Shown: positions 56,514 through 64,000 of the stretch, piece after piece
Layout of the letters: each line of letters opens with the position of its first letter
Position numbering within the stretch: position 1 is the first letter of the stretch
NCBI GenBank assembly: GCA_905221035.1
Contig: CAJNBP010000001.1
Span: 230,954 to 294,953 of the forward strand
Direction: 5' to 3'
DNA: 64,000 nucleotides
Source: a bacterium
GTDB lineage: Bacteria; Bacillota; Bacilli; Lactobacillales; Streptococcaceae
The notes under the pieces: generated by a model
Told to the model about the DNA's origin: nothing
What the model saw: the letters and a program-made list of their open reading frames with translations, nothing else
Databases searched by the model: none
Program-made: the position numbers and the translations under genes

Positions 56514-57349
56514 TGTTTTCAAATGCGAATAGCTTTAAAGCAAAAATCAAAAATATTTCAAAAGATAAGGGAATTCCAGCTCAACAAGTACAACAACATT
56601 ATTTAATTGAGCAAGTGTTAAATCTGATTTCTACTAGTTCTTATATAGATTCCTTCATTGTAAAAGGAGGGTATCTAATAGGTCAAATGATTGGACTAGA
56701 TAAGCGAACTACAATGGATTTAGATGTCACTCTGAAGGGAACCAAAATGAGCAGAGAAAATTTGATTCATATCTTTGAAGAGATTCTTTGTTCTAAAACT
56801 GATGGATTTTCATTTTCAGTAGATAAGCTAGAACCTATTCGCCAAGATGATGAATATGGAGGATTTTCATTAAAATTAAATGCGACTTTTGATACATTAA
56901 AGGAGGTTGTTTTTATTGATATTACTACTGGTGATAAGATCACACCAAGAGAAATAACTTATTCAATGACTTCTATCTTTACTAATGAAAGCATCCAGAT
57001 ATGGACATATAATCTAGAGACTGTACTTGCTGAAAAGTTAGAAACGATTATCAGTAGGGGATTAGCTTCGACGCGTCCACGTGATCGATATGATCTTTTC
57101 ACCTTATATAAACTTAGAAAAGAAGAGATTAATCTTGAAGTATTAAAAAATGCACTTGAGAATACGGCAGAAAAACGTAAAAGTAAAGAAATCATTTATA
57201 ATTGGGAAGAACAAGTGAGAGAAATTGAACTTTCTGATTATCAGAAAGAGCTATGGATTCGTTATCAACGTCAATTTAAGTATGCTAAAGATATCTCATT
57301 TGATAACTCTGTTCAGGTTATTAGGGAAATTATGCAACAAATATTTTAG
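56513..57349 (+). CDS. abiEii: AbiEii nucleotidyltransferase toxin
   Basis: A 278-residue nucleotidyltransferase of the AbiEii/AbiGii (DUF1814) family. Motif I is VKGGYLIGQMIGLDKRTTMD (Gly-rich then Asp pair in MDLDV), and later come VFIDITTG (metal Asp), LETVLAEKLETIIS (conserved Lys) and RPRDRYDLF. Related toxins such as MenT/AbiEii transfer nucleotides to tRNA and cause abortive phage infection. It is translationally coupled to abiEi. It looks intact. The next 130 bp hold no gene, then an ICE fragment. Confidence 0.93.
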   Translation: MFSNANSFKAKIKNISKDKGIPAQQVQQHYLIEQVLNLISTSSYIDSFIVKGGYLIGQMIGLDKRTTMDLDVTLKGTKMSRENLIHIFEEILCSKTDGFSFSVDKLEPIRQDDEYGGFSLKLNATFDTLKEVVFIDITTGDKITPREITYSMTSIFTNESIQIWTYNLETVLAEKLETIISRGLASTRPRDRYDLFTLYKLRKEEINLEVLKNALENTAEKRKSKEIIYNWEEQVREIELSDYQKELWIRYQRQFKYAKDISFDNSVQVIREIMQQIF

Positions 57350-57479
57350 TACAAAAGTAACTCATTCGTAAAGCAGTGAGTTGCTTTTTTTATTCCAACA
57401 ACCTCAAAAATGTGATAAAAATTTCAACTACTCTTATCTATAATAAAGCTACCTGTTCTTTGAAAATTGAATCCACTCC

Positions 57480-57618
57480 GTTCATTTTTAGTACGTGAAA
57501 TGGGAATAGACATTGTTGAGGCCATCTCTCTTATGGCTAAATTAGAAAAAAGTGGCTTGGTTCGATTGGAATCAAGTGGAGATTTAATACTCAAAGAACT
57601 TGGAGGAGCGCTATGAAA
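57480..57618 (+). pseudogene. Fragment of the small rep-module gene (third copy)
   Basis: It begins abruptly at cgttcatttttagtacgtga, matching position ~34105 of the first copy, and runs through to the repA overlap. The N-terminus and start are missing. Confidence 0.8.
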
Positions 57619-57882
57619 CGAATTACCGCAAATCAATACCAAACTTCAGAACGGTATTACAAATTACCTAAAATTCTTTTTGAGGATGAGAAATATATGG
57701 ATATGAAACTAGAAGTAAAGGTGGCTTATTCTATTTTAAAAGATCGTTTAGAATGATCTCTCAATCGTGGTTGGATAGATGAAGAAGGCGCGGTCTATTT
57801 AGTATTTTCAAATTCTAAACTTATGAGGCTGTTAGGTTGTTCGAAGTCAAAATTACTGTCCATCAAAAAAATTCTTAAAGAA
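57613..57882 (+). pseudogene. repA fragment with an in-frame stop
   Basis: ATG 57613 opens MKRITANQYQTSERYYKLPK as in the intact copy. At 57754-57756 TGA replaces TTA, ending the frame after 47 codons. Similarity continues to about 57882 (attcttaaagaa) and then ends at unrelated AT-rich sequence. Confidence 0.88.
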
Positions 57883-58440
57883 ATGAATTCAAGTAATTAA
57901 TTTTGAGCTGATTATGATGAATATAACTTGGCTCGACTCACAATTCAGATTATCTATTGAGAAATATAAAAAATATAAAGGATTGTGCATAACTGATATT
58001 ATATGTTTCTCAAATATAAAAAATTTTAGTCAAGACACTTTTTATAGAAAATTTTTCAAGTATGTAACGAATTACTAATAAAAGATAAAACTATCAATCT
58101 ACCTCTAAATGCTTTTTAAGATTATAGAAAATTTTTTAGGTTGAGTATTAAAGGTATGACAGAGTTAGCCGAAGCATTTTTGTTCTGATATTTTAATTGT
58201 CCGTAGATTAACTATAAAAATTTTAAGATAATAAAGATTAAAATATTAGAAATTAGTATCTAATTTTTTAAATAGAAATTTAATTTTAAAAATGATTTAT
58301 TTTACTTACTCAATACCTAAAAACTAACATTTTCATATATAAATGATTTTAACATGTATATCCATATCTGCTAGGTAAATTCCCAGACTAACTTCCACTT
58401 GGATTAGCAGTGGAAGTTAGTCTGGAAATTTACATTTAAA
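57883..58440. other. AT-rich gap without genes
   Basis: ~560 bp, very AT-rich with many stops in all frames. No ORF above ~30 codons that I can support. It contains a long hairpin at 58375-58433. It may be decayed sequence at the right border of the accretion zone. Confidence 0.6.
58375..58433. repeat. Near-perfect 24-bp inverted repeat upstream of the adhesin
   Basis: Arms 58375-58398 and 58410-58433 match at 23 of 24 positions, loop ttggattagca. There is no T run on either strand, so it is not a standard terminator. Confidence 0.75.
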
Positions 58441-58449
58441 GCAAAAAAA

Positions 58450-58478
58450 TTGAAATTTACAGTTGTTTGATGTATAAT
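58450..58478 (+). promoter_or_regulatory. Adhesin promoter
   Basis: TTGAAA (58450-58455), 17 bp, extended -10 TGTATAAT (TATAAT 58473-58478). The leader of ~70 nt holds an (AT)7 tract at about 58522-58537 before the ribosome binding site ggag (58543-58546). Confidence 0.7.
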
Positions 58479-58552
58479 ATTTAGATGAGATTATATACTA
58501 CTATATAGTAAATAGTATAATGATATATATATATATACGATTGGAGTCTAAA

Positions 58553-61500
58553 ATGGGTAAATTTGATAAACAACTAAAATATAGTATTCGAAAAGTAAGC
58601 GTCGGTGCAGCTAGTGTCGTCATTGGTGCTTTTTACCTTGCCATGGGGGCAGGTGTGGTACACGCGGAGGCTAATACTGAAGGAGGGGCAAGCCACTCTA
58701 GTTCGCCTTTAGAATATAATACCAATACCCCTAATGGTTTGCCTGGGTCTAACTATCAGGCGAAGCCTGCCCCAAATCCAGCTACCCTTCTAGCTGGAGT
58801 GGCTGAAGAAACAGAAACAAAAGAAGTCACACGTACCATCAAATATGTAAATGCTTCTGATGAAAGCAAAGAAGTAGCAACACCAGTCGTTCAAACAGTT
58901 ACCTTAACACGTAAAAAAGGTACAGAAGAATGGACAACAGGAAAATGGGAAGCGAAAACTTCACCAACAGTAGATGGTTTTGGTGCGCCAGACAAGTCAA
59001 CTGTAGAATCAAAAGAAGTTACATCGTCAACTGAATCTGAAACAGTGCTGGTGTACTATTCTGAAAAGGGATCTGCACCATCAAATTCAGAAACAACGTC
59101 TAATAGCAGTCGCCGTTCAAAAAGAGCCGCGGGAGATGCTCCTGCCGGCGGAACTGCTAATACTTCTACTGGAACTGAGACTCCTGCTGGCACAACTGGA
59201 AATAACGGAGCATTAAATTCTGCTCTAACCGAACGTAAGGGGGCTACAGTACAACCAGATCAACCAGGGGTAAATATACCAAAAGGAGATGAGCCTGGAG
59301 CACATGACCCTAACGCTCACTTGACTTTCAATCTTCCTGAAGGTAATGTTACAGTTGAAGAAATGTGGAAGATTATCCAAAATATGCCGGATGACTTCCA
59401 AAATAATGAACGATCATACTTGAGAAACATGGATACACTAGGAGACGAACTTCGATTTGATAAAAACGGAAACGTCACTGATGACCCAAGTGGTGTGAAA
59501 CTTCAACCAGGAGAAATTAGAGAAATCAGTAACTTCGGTGGATGGACAGCCATTATGAAAAAAGATGGTGAAACTGGTAAATTCGCCATTGGGATGAAAA
59601 ATGAGCAAGGCTATTTCACTGGTTGGTACACTGACAAAGATGGCAAACGCCAAGAAGGTGGAATGCTTGGTTCTAATGCCCTTGACCAAATCTATCTTCA
59701 CGAGCAAGCATTAGACCGTCGCTTCAAATACATGTTGATGCTGGCCAAAGGTCGTACAATTGCCAATAAAACTGATAAAGCACAAGATCACTCTGATTTC
59801 GATATAAAGACAGCAAATAGTGATGAAAATAAAGCTGAGCTTGCTAAATTACCTGTCAAAGAAAGGGAAGATATACTCCAACACGCACCAAATATTGAAG
59901 GTTTCAATGGAATTGAAAAAACTTTTACAGCCTTTTCAACGGCATATGGAAGTCGTTTGAAAATCGAGTTTGTGACAGGTTATATCTCGGACTTTGCAGG
60001 GTCAAAAGGAACTTATCGTATCGTTGTTAAAGCTATTAAAAAGGATAAATCTGAAGAAACTGTCTATGACCACACTATCAACCGTATTGATGGAGTAGTA
60101 GAGAACGAAGAACGTTATGCTCAAGGTGTCAATTTAACGGCGGTTAATAAAAAGATTAAAGACTTATTGAAAACAGAGTACAATAATAAAGTTCACACTC
60201 TTGCAACTGAACGATATAAGGAAAAATATGGGCGAGCTAAAATAGATAGAGATAAATTAAATGAAATAAAAAGCGATATCGAAAAAGAACTTGCTGAAAA
60301 AGGAAAAGCGATAGTTGAATTACCGATAGATAAGGATAAATTGAATGAAAAAAATTTCAAAAAGGAGACTAATTTTAAAGAATCGTTTACTAGATATGGA
60401 AATGAATTAAATGGTTTATTAAAGCTAGTGAAGGATAAGGAGGTTCAAAAAAAATCTCCAACATGGTTGACTACCAGTGAAAAATATCCAGACAACACAA
60501 ATTTAATTAAGTCTAGAGACTCAGATCGTGTCTATAAATTACTAGATTTTATATTGCCAACTGCGAAGAAAATTATCTATCATGGAGATACAGACCAATT
60601 AGAACTCGAAATAGATCCAGTTAAAGTAACAGAACATCGTGCAGAGTTAAGTACTAGACTAGTAGCTAAAAAAGCAGAATTAGAAACAGCTGATGAAGAG
60701 AAAAAATTTGAACTAAACAAAGAAATCTCTGCCTTAGAGTCTGCTATTAAATCTACAAACTCTTATAGCTATATGGAAGCCAGAGACGGTAAAGAAGCAA
60801 AAATCCTTGGTTCAAACATGTACGCTACCAGACAACCTGACAAAAGCGAATTAACGGAAGATGAGTATAATAAAATACGAACCAATGCACTCGCTTTGGA
60901 GGCACAAGATGGTTTAAAAAAATTCACTAACCACTTTGTTGAAAAATATAATGTTTCGCGTGATAGGGTTATTTCTGATGAAAAATTATCAGAAGAAATT
61001 ACAAAAGCAATTGATGGCGATAAGGAAAAACTAGGTAAAGGTGGCTACTTCTCAACAGGAGATATTCCACTAGGAAAAGACGTTGTATCCTATAAAGTGC
61101 AAGTGTTTGCAGAAAATGAAAAACGTGTTGGTGTTAATATGCAAAGTCCAAGACTTCAATACAACTTACCTATCCTAGCCGATTTCTCAGTAATTCAAGA
61201 TACTGTAGAACCGTCGAAGGAAGTCGCAAGACGTATTATTACTAAATTAAAAGAAAAAGGTAAGATTACTGGAGATCAAGAGAAAAAAATAAGAGAAGAA
61301 ATCGACAAGGTTAAAAAGACATCTGAACTAAAATCAGCTATGTCAGGGAATGTAAAAGTTAAGTATCAAGCTGTCGATGGAACTCTATTGACGCTTAAAA
61401 ATACTGTAACAGGTCAAAAAGAAACTGATCTAGGTAAAAAAGATACAGACGGAACATATATTGCTCAAAAAGATCAATTATTAGGTACAGATTATGATGT

Positions 61501-64000
61501 AACAGGCAAAAAACTTACTACTTTAACAACAGCTGATGGTAAACGCTATAGATTGAAGAGATCATTAGAGGACAATTCGCTTGACGATGGAAGATTAAGA
61601 ACTTCTGCAAGTGACAGAGGCACGATGACTACTACAGAAGCAAGAACGGTAACTTATGTATATGAGGAAGATACTACGCCACCAGCGCCGGCAGAAGTAG
61701 ATGTAACCAGAACAGTTAAGAGAACAATTAGATATGTAAAAGAAGATAATGTGAATGGAGCTACAATTAGAACGACTCTTGAAAAACAAAAGCAAGAAAA
61801 TACAGTCGAATTCACAGGAAAAGAAGTAACTGATACAGCGAATAATACGGTATCTTACAAGGACTGGACAAGCACAAATAGTAGATTCCCGAAAGTAGAT
61901 ACACCAGTACTAGAAGGTTATATCGCAGATATAGCAAGCGTAGGAGAAGAAGAAGCAACAGCACCAACTTCAACTGGTGAAGTGGAAAATATAACGAAAG
62001 AAGTTGTTTATAAAAAACTAGGAAGTTGGGTACCAAGATTACCAGAAGGTGTAACACCACCAAAAGATATAGATATGACACCAAAACCATATCCAAATAA
62101 TCCAAACGATCCAACAAAACCAACAAACCCAGTATATCCTGAACCAGGAACACCAACGGATCCAAGTACACCGAAACCACCAGTGATTCCATATGTGCCA
62201 GGTTATACACCTAAGATTCCAAATGATCCAACAAAACCAGAGGATCCAAATACAAATCCGCTAGTACCAGTAAAACCGGTAGATCCAGCAGATCCGAAAA
62301 AAGGGTACAAGGTACCGAATGTACCGAACGATCCTAAAAAGAATTTTGTAATTGAGTACAAACCGAATCCACAAAAAATTCTTATCAAAGTTGTTAATGT
62401 CACAACTGGAAAAGAAGTAGAATTATCTAAAGAAAAACTTGAGTTCAATGGCTTTTCTGATCAAGTAGTAACACCAGAAGATAGGGAAAAAGTTGATAAT
62501 AAAATTGCATCTTTAAAACAACGAGGATATATCGTATCAACGAAGAATCCTATATCAAAAACAACTAAGTATGATACATTGGACGATTCTGAAGAAAGAG
62601 AACCAACGCAAGTTTACAAAATTGTAGTAAATGAACCAGTTACAGAAGATACAGAGGTTAGAAAAGTAACACGTACGATTAAATACGTTAAAATTGATAT
62701 TCAAGATAACCAGGAAGTAACAACAGAACTGAATACAGATTCTATTAAAAAGAGAGAAGATAAGGTTGAGTTTTCAAGAGATACAACTACAAGCTTAGCA
62801 ACAGGTTTAACAAAAATTGGTGCTTGGGATGCTGAAACAAAAGAGTTATTAAAAGTTGATACACCTGTATTAGAGGGCTATTTTGCAAATGTCGCCTCTG
62901 TAGCAAAAAACACAGTTCAACCTGATACTGATTCATATGAAGTGACAGTTGAATATAGAAAAATAGGGTCATGGGTACCAAGATTACCAAAAGGTGTAAC
63001 ACCACCAGAAGGAACGAATTTCGATCCAAAACCATATCCAAACCACCCAACAGATCCAACTAAACCTGGAACACCAGTATATCCTGAACCAGGAACACCA
63101 ACGGATCCAAATACACCGAAACCACCAGTGATTCCATATGTGCCAGGTTATACACCTAAGACACCAGATGGAAATCCATTAGTACCAGTAGATCCAGAAC
63201 ATCCAGAAAATGGATACAAGGTACCACCAGTGCCAACAACACCAGGTAAGGATACACCGATTACATATGAAGCAGATACTCAAAAAGCTATAGTAAAATA
63301 TGTTGTTGAAGGAACAAATACAGTTCTTCATACAGAAGAACTAACAGGTGATTCGGGAACTGCAATTAACTATACAACAGCGAATAAGCTTGCAGAATTG
63401 AAAGTTCTTGGATATGAATTAGTAACTGACGGATTCACAACAGAGACAGGTAGAAACTTCGATAAAGATAAAACAGTTGATCAAACTTTCGAAGTAACAG
63501 TGAAACCAAAAGTGGTAGATGTCCCACCATTTGAACCAACCAATCCAAAAGGTGACGACAATCCAAAACCAGAACCAGGAAAACCAATTGATCCAAAAAA
63601 TCCAAACGGACCAAAATGGACGAAAGCATTAATTGATAAACTGGCAACGACTAAACATGTTACACGTACAATCACTTATGTAGAAGATGGTACAGACAAA
63701 GAAGTAGCTAACAAAGCAACAGACAAAGTAACATTTACTCGTAGTTTGAAAGTTAATGTCGTAACGGGTGACGTTGTTGATCCTAATGTAGCATGGACAT
63801 CAAATGATACAACATTTGACGAAGTAGCATCACCTGTGGTTAAGGGATACGTCTTAAAAGCTAATCAAGGCTCAGAAGATGGATTGGTATCAACAGATGG
63901 ATCAAGAGTAGTAGCAAGTGCAAACTTAACAGAAGCATCTGAAAATCAAAATGTTAAAGTGCTTTATACTAAGCTAGGATCATGGGTACTGACACCACCA
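58553..64000 (+). CDS. Giant YSIRK surface adhesin with Mub_B2/MucBP repeats, 3' end outside window
   Basis: One open frame of 1816 codons without a stop, running off the window. YSIRKVSVGAASV (residues 10-22) is the septal-secretion signal, with cleavage expected after VVHA (residue 38). A first Mub_B2-like unit (VTRTIKYV) is at ~93-170. A unique N-terminal domain is at ~250-510 (LTFNLPEGNVTVEEMW, FGGWTAIMKKDG), then a charged helical region to ~930. MucBP/Mub_B2 units follow at ~931-1040, 1048-1150, 1272-1360, 1368-1470, 1576-1650 and 1699-1806. Two Pro-rich linkers (SWVPRLPxGVTPP ... PYVPGYTPK) lie at ~1157-1262 and 1472-1567; a third begins at 1811. A C-terminal LPXTG is expected outside. 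Likely mucin or glycan binding. Confidence 0.92.
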   Translation, partial: MGKFDKQLKYSIRKVSVGAASVVIGAFYLAMGAGVVHAEANTEGGASHSSSPLEYNTNTPNGLPGSNYQAKPAPNPATLLAGVAEETETKEVTRTIKYVNASDESKEVATPVVQTVTLTRKKGTEEWTTGKWEAKTSPTVDGFGAPDKSTVESKEVTSSTESETVLVYYSEKGSAPSNSETTSNSSRRSKRAAGDAPAGGTANTSTGTETPAGTTGNNGALNSALTERKGATVQPDQPGVNIPKGDEPGAHDPNAHLTFNLPEGNVTVEEMWKIIQNMPDDFQNNERSYLRNMDTLGDELRFDKNGNVTDDPSGVKLQPGEIREISNFGGWTAIMKKDGETGKFAIGMKNEQGYFTGWYTDKDGKRQEGGMLGSNALDQIYLHEQALDRRFKYMLMLAKGRTIANKTDKAQDHSDFDIKTANSDENKAELAKLPVKEREDILQHAPNIEGFNGIEKTFTAFSTAYGSRLKIEFVTGYISDFAGSKGTYRIVVKAIKKDKSEETVYDHTINRIDGVVENEERYAQGVNLTAVNKKIKDLLKTEYNNKVHTLATERYKEKYGRAKIDRDKLNEIKSDIEKELAEKGKAIVELPIDKDKLNEKNFKKETNFKESFTRYGNELNGLLKLVKDKEVQKKSPTWLTTSEKYPDNTNLIKSRDSDRVYKLLDFILPTAKKIIYHGDTDQLELEIDPVKVTEHRAELSTRLVAKKAELETADEEKKFELNKEISALESAIKSTNSYSYMEARDGKEAKILGSNMYATRQPDKSELTEDEYNKIRTNALALEAQDGLKKFTNHFVEKYNVSRDRVISDEKLSEEITKAIDGDKEKLGKGGYFSTGDIPLGKDVVSYKVQVFAENEKRVGVNMQSPRLQYNLPILADFSVIQDTVEPSKEVARRIITKLKEKGKITGDQEKKIREEIDKVKKTSELKSAMSGNVKVKYQAVDGTLLTLKNTVTGQKETDLGKKDTDGTYIAQKDQLLGTDYDVTGKKLTTLTTADGKRYRLKRSLEDNSLDDGRLRTSASDRGTMTTTEARTVTYVYEEDTTPPAPAEVDVTRTVKRTIRYVKEDNVNGATIRTTLEKQKQENTVEFTGKEVTDTANNTVSYKDWTSTNSRFPKVDTPVLEGYIADIASVGEEEATAPTSTGEVENITKEVVYKKLGSWVPRLPEGVTPPKDIDMTPKPYPNNPNDPTKPTNPVYPEPGTPTDPSTPKPPVIPYVPGYTPKIPNDPTKPEDPNTNPLVPVKPVDPADPKKGYKVPNVPNDPKKNFVIEYKPNPQKILIKVVNVTTGKEVELSKEKLEFNGFSDQVVTPEDREKVDNKIASLKQRGYIVSTKNPISKTTKYDTLDDSEEREPTQVYKIVVNEPVTEDTEVRKVTRTIKYVKIDIQDNQEVTTELNTDSIKKREDKVEFSRDTTTSLATGLTKIGAWDAETKELLKVDTPVLEGYFANVASVAKNTVQPDTDSYEVTVEYRKIGSWVPRLPKGVTPPEGTNFDPKPYPNHPTDPTKPGTPVYPEPGTPTDPNTPKPPVIPYVPGYTPKTPDGNPLVPVDPEHPENGYKVPPVPTTPGKDTPITYEADTQKAIVKYVVEGTNTVLHTEELTGDSGTAINYTTANKLAELKVLGYELVTDGFTTETGRNFDKDKTVDQTFEVTVKPKVVDVPPFEPTNPKGDDNPKPEPGKPIDPKNPNGPKWTKALIDKLATTKHVTRTITYVEDGTDKEVANKATDKVTFTRSLKVNVVTGDVVDPNVAWTSNDTTFDEVASPVVKGYVLKANQGSEDGLVSTDGSRVVASANLTEASENQNVKVLYTKLGSWVLTPP

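Noticed and set aside
61595..63675. Several minus-strand ORFs rich in Leu/Phe/Gly
   Set aside because: Antisense shadows of the Pro/Thr/Lys-rich adhesin repeats, without ribosome binding sites.

Overview
The window is a streptococcal chromosome of the mitis group (S. pneumoniae / pseudopneumoniae / mitis / oralis). The evidence is a pneumococcal-type BOX repeat, adjacent adcAII-phtD-phtE genes under AdcR-like boxes, a preQ1-II riboswitch before queT, an asd RNA before asd, pezAT, and a YSIRK adhesin. The species cannot be fixed from sequence alone.

Layout. (1) 1-33859 is ordinary core chromosome: a CBS protein, map, ribF (apparently leaderless), yitT, degV, hup, the ccdA-etrx2 thiol redox pair, an amino acid permease, the zinc/histidine-triad locus (adcAII and two enlarged Pht proteins), pepT, hemH, mscL, gtrA, queT, tRNA-Thr, asd-dapA, mnmE, a small tautomerase, then a tight tdk-prfA-prmC-tsaC-GNAT-glyA-nucleoid protein-lysozyme-like run, a DUF1002 protein and the rRNA methyltransferase rlmCD (rumA). 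(2) 33824-51626 is a decayed integrative element in the 3' end of rumA, bounded by two copies of a ~190-bp direct repeat. Its left part keeps a replication/regulation module: small protein, RepA-like initiator, orphan C5-cytosine methyltransferase, Spx-like protein without its CXXC, and a CPBP protease. Its right part is a Tn916-type element with tet(M), inserted at the last codon of the CPBP gene. That element is cut off inside orf17, so its relaxase, coupling ATPase, oriT and left end are missing. (3) 51627-57900 is an accretion zone: the pezAT toxin-antitoxin pair, a truncated PHP phosphoesterase, a third attachment repeat, a deleted second copy of the left module, a possible RNA-controlled nuclease-like gene, a third CPBP fragment, an AbiE toxin-antitoxin pair, and a nonsense-mutated repA fragment. 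(4) 57900-64000 holds an AT-rich gap with a long hairpin, then the first 1816 codons of a very large YSIRK mucin-binding-type adhesin that runs off the window.

How parts work together. Zinc uptake is linked to surface histidine-triad proteins through shared AdcR-like operators. The island stores defence/addiction modules (PezAT, AbiE, a putative RNA-leader/nuclease unit, a methyltransferase) between fragments of near-identical ICE modules, which probably act as homology for further capture and deletion. The most interesting candidate system is 54617-55498: a consensus promoter, a ~195-nt structured leader, a strong intrinsic terminator, a ribosome binding site and a small nuclease-like protein. 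This order matches type III toxin-antitoxin loci but lacks their tandem repeats.
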